This document shows positions 35,181 through 47,695 of a stretch of 64,000 bases of DNA, one piece after another; within the stretch, counting starts at the first letter, position 1; each line of letters begins with the position of its first letter. The notes beneath the pieces were generated by a model. The model had not been told where the DNA came from. It saw only the letters and a program-made list of their open reading frames with translations, and ran no database searches. The translations under genes and the position numbers were made by a program. Origin of the DNA: Diphasiastrum complanatum (lineage: Eukaryota; Streptophyta; Lycopodiopsida; Lycopodiales; Lycopodiaceae). The stretch is from the NCBI GenBank assembly GCA_029204225.1, contig CM055092.1:10567806-10631805 (forward strand), in the 5' to 3' direction.

Positions 35181-38100
35181 ATCATCCTAGCCACTTAACA
35201 TCTTCATAATCTTCCAATGCTCATCTCTTGGTAGAGCCTTTGTAAAACTATGTGTCATGCCCACGACTGATCTCGGATTGTTTATCCCGCTAGAGGTCAG
35301 TAGGTCTACCTTGACCCGTGAGTTAATTATGATTGCGATAAATTTGGGACCCTCATCTACATATGGTTATAATTAATGGTTGGAAGCTTGAAACTCATGA
35401 TGGTGAATTATTATGGGTCTATCATTAAGTCATAGGGGAACTGGACGATGTGGCCCATATGGGTAGGCTGCATAGGTGTCCAATGCACTAGTAGTGGTGC
35501 ATGGGCCTTGGAAAGTATAAGTATACCATTTGGGCTCTCACTAATGTATGCTTGAGTATGATGATAGAAGCTATATACTGCTAGAGTGGCATTTCTCTCC
35601 TACTGAACATTGATTGGTAGATCCATAGCTCGGGGGCTAGATCCGTTCGATCTAGGTTTGGTTGGATTGGTTTGCCCACCATCCGATTCCCTATTGTTTT
35701 TTTGTTACAATTTGCCTAGCCTTTGTATCCTTGGTGTAAAACTTTATAATCTGCAACCTGATTTTTTACTACACAATAAATTTATTCAATTTTCTTGTCA
35801 TGAACTTTTTCTCTAAGAACATGAAAGTAAAATAAGGATATGCTTTGTACTAGAATGATATCTAAGATTCAAAACACATTTATGCAACTTGAGATGTCAC
35901 ATAATATAGTAGATAAAGGCTGAAAATTTTCAAATCATTCATTATAAGTTTGAAGATGAATAAGATTATATAAATTTGTGAGTCAACTGTCATTTTATGA
36001 GGAAAGAGGACCTTTTACAAATTTTTTTGCAATGGCACAAGTGGAATTAACCGACAATTCAAAACACATCAAGAGGGTTTAATATCTTTAAAACCACCCT
36101 GTTAATGCAAGTCGTTAGTTCAGTCTATTGAGAACATCTCACAAAAACATAGGTAAAGTTACGGAGATTTAATTTGCTAATAAAAAGGTCCACAAAATTT
36201 TCACACAGAAATGTAGTCCAACAGAAACAAGGATCAGAATTTAAGCCCAACCAACACGTTGAAATAGTAGCATGTACCCCAGAAGACATGGAAGGCAATG
36301 GTTCAGGTAAGCTAACACAACTCATTTTGCATCATTGTGTATCCTTTACACAAGGGGAGCCTACAAGTGCATGCTGCTCTGAGTTAATACAGCCAACTAA
36401 TGAGAAAAAACCTCTCAGGAGATATCCCCCAAGTCCACTTGGAGCCAGCATTCGTCAGTTAGATTTTACATAAGAGTAGCAAAGTGTTTAACAGAGTGAC
36501 TGTTGTTGAAAGGCAGAAGGTGGCTTTAGACTTGCTCTCTCTTTGTTTGAGCTGAGCAGATGTGCTACATCAAGTTATTTGCATCTCTGTTACATCACCT
36601 GCATCATGTCTCTTTTATAGACAGAAGTCTTATTACAAAGAAATCATTAAAAGAATGGTTTGATAAAGTAAGGCATACATTTCCAACACAGCATACCGAA
36701 CTGAATCCAGCCCATCTAATGCACAACAGGACTGTCTCCCTGAGCTATGCATAATAAATAGATATACGGGAATTTATAGATAAGTCAATATAGTCCTGAG
36801 GCTGTGTTAGAGCCAGAAAGGGCAACAAATCTTTAACTTTGACAGCAGCCTGGGTTCATGAAACACGTACGCAATACTTAGCAAGCAAGTTTTTATCATA
36901 TGTCAACCTTTCCTCCTATTACGACTTCATAAGTTTAATAACACTGCCTGCTAAAATTTTATATCTGAAATTTTCATCATATGTCAACCTTGACTCCTAT
37001 TATGAATGTATAAGTTTTATAAAATTACTTTCTTTAATTGCACATCTTAATTTCTATGTCCACTTTACTTTAGCTATTCCTATGATTTGAATGCCCAAGT
37101 GGATCCATGAGTGCACAAGCAACTGATGAACAAGGCCCATGAATGTACCATAAACTGCTATAAGATGAATATGTTTCTATAGCCTTGCTGAAAGAGCTTC
37201 AGGGCAACACCAGTTCTTGTAGACATGGAAAATTTACGACTAAGGATTTAACCAACACAACCACACAAAGTGCATAGGTTACAAAACAATATTAACAAGT
37301 ATTAGATTGCCATCTACAAGTCTCAAAATGAATTACCGGAGCTATGTCTGGAAGGATGAAGGATATGACAACATCCAAAAACTTTGGGTTTTAAGTCTGA
37401 CCCATTACATTCAATACAGGACTATACCCGAATTCCATAGACACAGCTTCCATATTCTGATAGGCTTGCATATGCTAATAACATACCTGAGCTAACAGCA
37501 TGATTACGCAACACCAATGTTACTCTCCAGCTTAATCAACTTATGGTGACAAAATCAATAAAAATTGCTGCATATTCCTGCCAACATTCCCGAGCTGTTT
37601 TGCTGAACTAAGCTAACAAGTAGCTGACAAGTTTGCTGTGGGTGAATTTCCCAGTTCACAAGCATCAGCTTCAGTCTTGACGTTAACCTTATCACATGAA
37701 CAGCGACATGTGTGACAACCCAGGACAAATGACCTGCTGATACTTCCGCAACAATTGGTTTACATAATGGAAACCAAATATGTAGCCTAAAACCTCTAGG
37801 ACTTCGTCATGATGTTTGAGCAAAGCATCCTGCCTGTTCTCATTGCTGACGTTTGTCAACTCATCCTATAAAACCTTTTCCCTGGTGAACAAACTTGCAA
37901 GGCTAATCTCTCGACCCTGCCAATTCACTATACCAGATAGTCGCAGCAAAGACAATATAAGAGAACGACAAGCCAAGAACAACGCTCAGACAAAAGCGCA
38001 CACTGTAGTAAGCAACCTTGGCACCATAAAACATTCTTAAAGCATAAAGCAAAAGGTCCAGGCAGGGGACAAAATATCAGTTAAACAAGTTAGATGTGTT

Positions 38101-38523
38101 GAAGACTTTAATAGGTCAAAAGCCTATAGATTTGAGCTAATAAAGTTGTTCATTAAGCTCTTTTCACAAACTCTGGAATGAGCCACCATTACAATTGAGC
38201 TGCTTATAAAATTTGCATCTAGCCTGATTGACTTGAATACAGATCACTACTTGTATCCAAGGGGGTGAAAATTAAGCTTGATGTTCAAACCATCGCTATA
38301 AACTCACGCACAGGAAACTAAAAATTATTGAACAGACCGATGCCGCATGTATGAAGGTGGCTGCAGACCATTATTTGCATTCAGAAGTTTGAGGGTTGTC
38401 CTTAGAGACATTTGTTAAAAACTTTTATCTATCCAGAAAAGTCATTTTAATACATGAAGATGCATACTTACCAGCGAGCTGAGAGATAATGTGCTTGAAG
38501 ATCAGTTCTCATAATGACTGGTG
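35181..38523. other. spacer 3' of the eRF3 gene, no gene recognised
   Basis: The part next to 38523 must hold the eRF3 3' UTR (minus strand). 35253-35700 has the look of an LTR-derived sequence (TGTCATGCCCACGACTGATC near its start) but no partner or ends were found. 36885-37045 contains a local duplication listed separately. ORFs here are short and unremarkable. Confidence 0.35.
36885..37045. repeat. local tandem duplication, about 80-bp unit
   Basis: TTTTATCATATGTCAACCTT-CTCCTATTA-GA-TTCATAAGTTTAATAA (from 36890) recurs as TTTCATCATATGTCAACCTT-CTCCTATTATGAA-GTATAAGTTTTATAA (from 36971). Confidence 0.6.
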
Positions 38524-38582
38524 TCATTCCTGGCTGGAGGCTTTGGGAAGCTTCACAACCTTCCCTATAGCAACAGTCTTTC
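38524..38582 (-). CDS. eRF3: eRF3 last exon with stop
   Basis: [18 protein letters not shown] then TGA at 38526-38524. The acceptor is TTTCAG|GAAAGA. Confidence 0.92.
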
Positions 38583-41500
38583 CTGAAAAAACAAAAGGCC
38601 ATTTAAATGCTTATCGATCTCCGAATACAGCTTTACAGACGAAGTTTAACCAAAGCCATACATACCTGCAATTGGAGAGCAAGGAATTGAAAAATTTATA
38701 ACAATGTGGTCTATCAACTTACAATATAAGTGCAGCAAACATGACTCTCTAAACAAAAAGAAACATAAGAGACCGAATATCAAACAAGTCAGGTTAAAAT
38801 GCATTAAATAAAACCCTCAACTAGAGCAGTTGAATGTACGATAATAGATACCTTCATCCCGAAGTGTAAAGCGGCCAAGCTGAGGAAAATCTTCAAACTT
38901 TTCCACACAAATCAGAGCATTGACCTGAGTTGCAAAAGTCAATACTCTGTAAGTTTCACATAGCAAAGCACATCTAAGCTACAATCCTTTAATATACTTT
39001 TGGACCCTCAATATGAAAAGTACCTGGATGCGAACAACCACCACTGCTCCACTTTTGACAAAGAGAACTCTTTTCTTGATGGCCTTTTTGGTCTTGGGAT
39101 CAATTTGCTGGAGCAACTCAGTGATTTCACACTCTTCAACAACAGAATGAATGTGCAGAACAGCCTTATAACCAGCTGTGAAAATTGCCTGCAGAAAATG
39201 GCAGGCAAAGAAGGTATACAATTTCCAATTATCAGAATGACGATCAGGGCCTGCTATAGAGCATCAAAATATGAAAATGAAACTGCCAGAAATGCATTCA
39301 TGCACAGTTTCATGCTCAATCTTCGACCCAGAAAAACATGTAGCAAATTCTATTCCCAAGTTCATCTGTGAAAGTCTATTTGCAACTGAAGATCTAAACC
39401 GAATAATCATATAAGCTGCATTGCTGAAAACCTCTCTTACACTTTTCAACAAGCTTTGAAAAGAAATACCCTGCAAATCCAGATTCCTTTCATTGGGAAA
39501 AACTTGAAATCAAAGACAAATTTATCCCCTTTTTCAGCATTTTGCTTCTCACTTTAAAAATATAACTTTTCTCTTGTATGTGCTCATTTGTGTGGCAGTC
39601 AAAACTCCTGACCTCAAGGAGAAAACACGAAGTCATTACCAGCTCATCACTTAATGAAGGGCTTTCATTTACATATACTGTTTGACAACTCATTATTTGC
39701 ATAATGAGCAAACTTATGCCATAACTCACATATCAAACAAGCAGCAAACATGGACATGACGCATGTCATGACATCCCAGGTCAAATTGAAGTTAGACACA
39801 TAGTTGCACTACGATTCTGAATCGCGATTCGGATTCCAGAATCGTGTTTTTTTTTTAATTTCTTTTTGGGCAATATGGGTATCAGATGAAAGCTCTAATT
39901 AAGAGCATTATTACTCTGTAGTTTGCATGTTTCGGGTACAGGGTGGTCCAGTTCAGGTGCATTAATCCATGTTGGGTTTTGTCAAGGACAAAGATTCAAA
40001 ACCGTTACGATCACAGATGGTTCCCGTGGGATAGAGATAGAGAACTGTAGAGCAATTGTATCTCGCCGGCCCCCCCTGGACCCCCCCCCGGCGACAGTAG
40101 CAGGGGGGGCGCTGCCCCCCCTGCACCGCCCCGTAGATAAAAATGGGGTCCAAATGCGCGCCGCAAAGGGCCCAGTATTTATGCCCCAGCTGTATGCACA
40201 TTGCACTCACATCTCCAAATAACAACCAAATAGCCGTGAAAAATTGCCTACATTGGCAAATCTAGCCATGTAGAATATTGTACATATTGTCAATATTTTT
40301 TGTAAGTCACTTGTATGGCCAAAGTGCCACATGGCAATCTACACCTAATGTAGGTTACCACAAGTCAAGAGGAGTGTTTGTGTCCATTTGGTAGTGATTC
40401 CTACTTTGTACGATCTAGACCTTGATTTATGATGAGATTTGTACCTACCATGCACCTACCAAGCATGACTGTAGGATCTAGGCTAGGCTTTTCATTTGAG
40501 TCTACTTCCTTATTACATGCTGGAGCCTCAAGAGGAAACTCGGATTTTCTCTCTTTGTATGATGATAGTGATTGATTCCAATGAAACCCAGCTTTGGCAC
40601 ACATTAACCTCTGTCTACACGCCGTACAGCAGCCTGATTTTCACACGTGTGAACTCGGGATTCAGTTCTTCATCAATGTTTTGATTGTCTCTACTTGTTT
40701 TCTATCAAGCTGCTAAACTAGATCTTGTTTTTGGTTGACTAGTATCTGATAGATTGTTAATCAAGCACACAATCAACCTTGTGGATCATTCAGAGATCCA
40801 TTTATGATCCTCAAGTACTGTACTTTCACAATAGCTACTGACTTTTATCTGTTTGTGCCCTATCTACTGCACTTCTGGGAGGCAAGACGTTGGTATGACC
40901 ATGGCTCCCCTAAAAAAATTTCAGCCATAAGCTATTTTGTCAAAAAATAATAATAAAAAATAAAAAATTTAAATTTTTCCACGATTCGCGGTCAAAATCA
41001 CGATTCGCAGAATCGCGGTTCACGAATCGCAGTTCGCTGCAACTATGGTTAGACATAATACACATTACTGAGCATATATATTATATACTAACATTTCATA
41101 TCTCCATGCGTTTGAAATTTATTGAGTGAAATGACTCAGTTGTTACTATTAATCATTTCTGTCATGTCCTCAAAACTCCACATTTCAACTATTAACATAT
41201 CAGATTTTAAAAGTATCTCATGAAATGAACTAGGAATCATCCTGAAAAGCTATTGACTCTCATGGAGACTCGGTTATGCAACTCCCAAGCTGCTCCTAAA
41301 TTACTGCCATCCACCTAGGTGAGCTACTTTTTGTAATATCTCACATGAGTCCAGACTCCAAAATCGATAGATACTACCCTAACATGATATGGAAGACGTG
41401 CAAACATCATAACAGATCACCAACCAAGTCTTAGACTATCAACTTGATCAAGAGTAGCACAAATACTCATAAGCGTTGTTAGGGACCCAACTCCCTTGGG

Positions 41501-44500
41501 TCCCAAACCCAGACTTGAGACCATAGTTGCATCGAACCGCGATTCAAACCTTCGAACCGTTAGGGGCCGATTCGAACCGGAAACCGGTTCAAACCGATTC
41601 GAACTGTCTTTTGGCCCCTCAACCAAAAAAACAAAGAACAAAAAGAAAACTGTTCAAAACGGTTCGAACCTAGCTAGCCGGTTCGAATCGGGACGAATTG
41701 ACCGATTCGAATCGGCATGTAACCTTGCTTGAGACTGGACGATGATTGGGCTTGTAGACTTGACCGGCTCGTGAACCTGCATGGTTGCCACGTGTCATGA
41801 TCTAGGTGTGCACATGGCTTTGAGTCTCTCTTCTTGGAGGTATACAAGGGGAGGACTCATTTGCCATCCATTTTGTGTGCACGGCCAGGATGTATGCTAG
41901 CGTGAGGCAGGAGATGGCTGAGAGCCTAGGCGGTGGTATATGACACCGTCTAGGATGGAAGTCGGATCCAGCTTGATACGGTCACAGGCCAGGGCACAGT
42001 GGGTGGACCCGGATTAGGTCCTACGGCGGGGTGGAACGTGAATCGTTCGGTCTCTTGTGGTTAACCGGCACCTGGGTGCGTTGATCCATAGAAGATTTCT
42101 TGTAATTTACAATGCCTTTTACGGAATTCAAAATGGGCTCAAAATGCAATTTTTATGCACTTTTTAGCGTTCTTCTATCCGCTGTTTCTTTTTTGTAAAT
42201 TTGAAGGAAAAAGTTTTTAAAAAAAAACAGTTGGGGGGCCAAAAAGGACCTGCCACGTGGCACTGTCCAGGAAACAACAGGTGGCAGGCTTTTGGAAATC
42301 TGTTCCGTTCACATTCAAGCAGGGATCTGCTGCGATGGGCCCTCCTCAGCGCCAAAAAAACTTCCAAGTTGTAGATCGCTGCCTGACCAGCATTTGTCAA
42401 CAAAAAGTACTTTGTAAATCTGCCACGTGGCACTGTCCTGGCCCAGACAGGTGGCAGAAGGCAGCGCTCTCCTATTCCGACCCCCTTCTGATCATTAGGT
42501 GGCTCTTTTAGGACCCTCCCGATAGCAAATAATGCACTTTCTTTCATCTGTCCCTGTTTTCCAGCGCTGCACTGTCTGGAAGGGAAGAAGAAAAAAGAAG
42601 GGGAGAGGGGGGGCTGTAGGCCACCTGACAGGTTGCTAGGAGTTGGTCAGGGGGCTGAGGTGGATGCCTAGTTGGCAAAGCAAAACCACTTGGCAGGGGT
42701 AGAATAAGCATGGAGAGGGAGGCATACCTCTCCTATGCTAGTTTTTTTGGTAAAAAGAGATGGAGGTGGTGGTGCATCCTTCTCTTTGCTCTCTCTTATT
42801 CCTCTTGGCAGCCACGGACAATACCATTTGGTTTGTGAAGAGACAGCAAGAGCAGCCTTGTATTTACCTTCCTTGAGTAGCTTTTGATTCTCTTCTATCA
42901 TCTCTTTCTTAATTCACCTCTCTTCTTCTTGTAAAATGGATCCTACTCCTACCACAGCCTATGTCCCCTGCTAAGGAGGTTACTGCATCTAGCTCTACCT
43001 TAGATCCTGATACCTTGTTGCTGGCAATTAACAATCTACAGCAACAGATTGTGGATATGCAAGCTAAGCACAATCGGGATCAGCAGGAACTCAAGGAATT
43101 GACGCAGCTAAGGCAATTGGTGCATCAACCCTTGTTCACTCCTGAAGTTTTTACTGGGGAAAAGAAAGATAGAACCCCGGAGGCGGTCTTGCAACGGCTA
43201 GATCGATGGAATTCGCACTCTTCCATGCACCATTCATCCGAGGATAACAAGATCAATCTCGCCGTCATGTACCTGCGAGGTAAAGCATTTACCTAGTGGC
43301 AAGATATCAGGGGTAAACCTGAAGTTCCTAAGAATTGGGAAGACTTTTGTAAGGCCTTTAAGGCAGCCTTCCTTCCTATTCTTGATGATTTTGAATTTTA
43401 CCGTCAATATGCAACGATCCATATGGGGAACCCGCCCCTGGATCAGTATTTACAAGATTTTCAAGAGGCCTATTCTCGTTTTGCAACTAGAATAGATCCT
43501 TTGTTAGTAAAGTTGCATTTTATACTTGGGTTGCCAAGAGACTATCAGCTAGAGGTCAGCAGGAACCAGCCTCTTACCCTCGAGGATGTTGTTCGCTTCG
43601 CCAGAATCTACGATGATACTCGTACGATGGCCAAGCCTAAGACTGGTGTCTTGCCCGACGTAAAGGGTAAGAAGCCTTTCTTTCCAAAGAAATCGAAAGA
43701 CAGGGCAAAGGATGGGTCTTCGGGTTCAGGTAAGTCGAAGAAAAGATCTACCTTGGACAAGGAAACCTTTATGAAAGCCAGAAGCGACAATCTATGCTTC
43801 AACTGCATGGAACCAGGTCATGTCGCGAAGGAATGTCCAAAGAAACGGAAAGCTAAAGGGGCATCTTTTAAGACGCCAGGTAACTCTAGCATATCTAGTG
43901 TAGATCTTTCCTTTGCTAGTAATTCTGTGTGTAAGCATTGTTGTTTTAATACGGCTGTTTTTGGCCTCATGACCTCATTCGGATGAAGGGGATTGTGGGT
44001 GGCCAAGCCGTAACTGTTTTATTTGACAATGGTTCCACACATAATTTTATTAACGCTAATTTGTTGCAGAAGCTAAAGGTGGAAACAAGGCAAAGTGACC
44101 ACTGATACACAGTGAAGCTGGCAACGGGAGCAGAAAGCCAAATTTGGGACCGGATGGTCCCACGTCTATCAATAGACATTCAAGCCTATAAGGATAAATT
44201 AGACTTTCACATAATGAATCTAGATAGGGTAGATGTAATACTTGGAAAGGAGTGGTTCTATGAGAGGAACGAGTCTATGAGAAAAAACTACGCCGTATAT
44301 GCTTTCTGCTTTGGAAACAGTTAAATGTATGGATGTTGTTGATTGCAGTTCTTATTTATGTTGGTTAACAGATTTTACTTACCATGAAGAACGTAGCTTG
44401 CAATTTTACAATCTCCAAATGGAACTAATGTCTAACAACCTAAAGCAAGAAAACTCGCCGGAAGGTGAAATTTTTAGGAAACTTAGACAAGAATTTAACG

Positions 44501-47344
44501 ATGTGTTTTTGGAGCAGCTTCCTAAGGGCCTTCCCCCCTCTAGGGGTGTTGACCATGGTATTAAACTGATTCCTGGTAGTTCACCTATATCACTGTACCC
44601 ATATAGGATGAGTACTACTGAAGAGGATGAGGTTTATAGGCAACTGTAAAATTATCTTAAGATGGGCCATGTTAGGCCTAGTAAATCTCCCTGGGGGGCA
44701 CCTGTGCTCCTTGTTGATAAAAAAGACGGAGGCACTCGTCTTTGTGTGGACTTTAAAAAGTTGAATAAATTAACGATTAAAAACCGTTATCCTTTGCCGC
44801 GAATGGATGAACTGGTTGATCGATTGCATGGTGCAAAGTACTTCACCAAAAGCGACTTGAGATCAGGGTATCATCAGATTCGCATAAAGACAGAGGATGT
44901 TGAAAAAACCGGGTTTAGAACTAGATACGGCCATTATGAGTTTCTGGTTTTACCATTTGGCTTGACAAATGCTCCAGCGACTTTCCAGTAGATGATGAAC
45001 GATCTTCTTCGTCCATATCTGGGAAAGTTCGTAATAGTCTACTTAGATGATATTCTCATCTATAGTAAGACCTTGGAGGAGCATGAGGAGCATCTCAGAA
45101 CTGTCTTAAAGTTAATTAGACAGGACAAGCTTTTTGCCAAGGAGTCCAAATGTGTGTTTTTCCAGAAAAGGTTGTTATACCTTTGTCACATTATTTCGGA
45201 CCATGTGTTGCAAATTGACCCAAATAAAGTCCGACAAGTACGTGAATGTAATAAAGTTGAGAGACTTAAGGCAGCTGGTTTACTAATGCCCTTAAAAATT
45301 CCCGAAATAAAGTGGGAAAGCATTTCCATGGACTTTGTGGTTGGGCTACTTCGAACGGGGAAGCAAAATGATGCCATTTGGGTAATAGTTGATAGGTTAA
45401 CTAAAATGGCGCAGTTCATACCAACCAAGCAAATTGTCAAGGCTTTTGAACTTGCTCAGCTTTTCGTTGAAAAGTTTTTCAGGTTATTTGGTTTGTCGAA
45501 TGACATTGTTAGTGATCGAGATCCAAAGTTCACTGGCAAATTTTGGCAAGTGGTCTTTAAGAAATTAGAGACCACTCTAAGTATGGGGTCATCAGATCAT
45601 CCTGAATCGGATGGTCAGACAGAGAGGACGAACCAGTCTATGGACGATATGCTTCAGGCATATGTTTCCAGGAGACAGTCAGATTGGGAAAGTTACCTTC
45701 CGATAATTGAGTTTGCGTATAACAGCGCAAAGCACTCAACGACGGGTTTTAGTCCATTTTCTCTGATGTATGGTTTCCAGCCTAGGGCTCCCATTTCAGT
45801 AGGCCTCAAAGGCCTCAAGGTTAAGGCAGCAGAAGATTTCTTGCATGATATGCAAGAAATGTTGCTTGTTGCTCGCGAAAACGTAAAAACGGCTCAAGAT
45901 AGAGCCCAGTTTTACGCTAATCAAAAGCGACAACCTAGGGTCTACGAGGAGGGGGTTTGGGTATATCTTAGAATCCCAAAAGACTCTAAGGTATTAAAGA
46001 CTGGAAAGTGTCCTAAGTTATCACCTTGTTACGCAGGGCCATTCCGTATAGTAAAGAAACTCCATTGAAATGCGTATCAGCTAGAACTTCCTCAAGGTGT
46101 TAAGGTACATCCAATTTTTCACATTAGTCGTTTAAAGGAACGACTTGGTGGAAAGGATGACTTGATACTTTAGGAGGGCTTTAGTTCGGTTGGAGGACCT
46201 AACATCCTTTGTACCTACGGAACCATAGGCCATTGTTGATGTACCTCAACGTGGACTTAGAAACCGGCGGGTAACTGAGTACTTGGTTCGCTGGAAAGGA
46301 AGTTCCGAGGATGATGATACTTGGGAAAAGAAACATGACCTTAAACTGAGGTTCCGTAATCTTCTTCCCTGAGGTTCCCTGATAAGGAATTTTTTAAGGA
46401 AGAGGGAATGTTAGGGACCCAACTCCCTTGGGTCCCAAACCCAGACTTGAAACTGGACGATGACTGGGCCTATAGACTTGACCGGTGACTCGTGAACTTG
46501 CATGGTTGCCACGTGTCATGATCTACGTGTGCACATGGCTTGGAGTCTCTCTCCTTGGAGGTATACAAGGGGAGGAGGACTCATTTGCCATCTATTATGT
46601 CTACCTAGGAGGAGGTGGATGGAGAGCGTGTGCACGGCCAAGATGTATGCTAGCGTGAGGCAGGAGATGGCTGAGAGCCTAGGCGGTGGTATGGGACACC
46701 GTCTAGGATGGAAGTCGGATCTAGCTTGATAACGTCACAGGCCAGGGCACGGTGGGTGGACCCGGATTAGGTCCTACGGCGGGATGGAACGTGAATCATT
46801 CCGTCTCTTGTGGTAACCAGCACCTGGAGGTTTGCAGTAAGTAGGGATTGTAACATCGTGCTCTCCACGACCAACAGTTAATACACATCACATAAAGATA
46901 AATAAGTTCACAATAGCTTTAGCCTTTCATATATATCTATATATATATTTAAACTTATGTACAGTTTTGCGCATGTGTATGGATGCACCATGCATGCTCC
47001 TCCCCTCACCCATGCATGAGCTTTTTCTAACTAAAAAACTTGGGGGGGGGAGGATGCATGCATGGGAAAAAAGATGCATGGCCCTCCTCCCCATGCATGC
47101 ATCTAAGGGGCCCACTCCAAATTCAAATTATCCTTTACCAACATACATAGTGTTTTGAAGTGCATGTACATACTTTCATGGTGAAAGGTGTTAAACAAAT
47201 GAGACTTTCATTATCAAAATTTTGAAAGGTGATTTTTTAAATTATCAGACTTTTCACAAGAAAGGTTGAAATAAAAATGCATTTCTATGAAGATCGGCCT
47301 CCATTGCCCGTCAACGACGGGCACTCTTTACTAGTATATGTATA

Positions 47345-47376
<32 letters not shown>

Positions 47377-47662
47377 GGCCGGACGCGGGCTTTTCGCGTC
47401 CGCGTCCGACCCCCGAACGCGGGGTCGAACGCGCCTTTTTTTTTTTTTTTGGACGCGTCCGGGGCCCAAAACGCGTCCAGGCCGCGGACGCGTTTTTTTT
47501 ATTTTAAAAAAAAAACAGACAGAAGCATGCGGGCAGCGGAACAGTCCGCCAAACGTTCTGGGCCAGCGAGAGAGGAGAGAAAGAGGGCGGGCTGGAGAGA
47601 GAGCTATGGTGAGTGAGGGAGAGAGAGCTATGGTGGGTGAGGGTGCATGTGGGTGGGTTATG

Positions 47663-47695
<33 letters not shown>

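Noticed and set aside
35253-35700. Possible solo LTR
   Set aside because: No PBS, PPT, TG...CA borders or target repeats could be fixed and no second copy is present.
39962-40225. Overlapping ORFs across the C/G-rich patch
   Set aside because: Open only because of composition; they lie inside a non-autonomous hAT-like element and lack any transposase motif.
46925-47150. CATGCATG cluster as a regulatory (RY-type) module
   Set aside because: Intronic, mixed with simple repeats and with no promoter nearby; the words may be chance products of a degenerate repeat.
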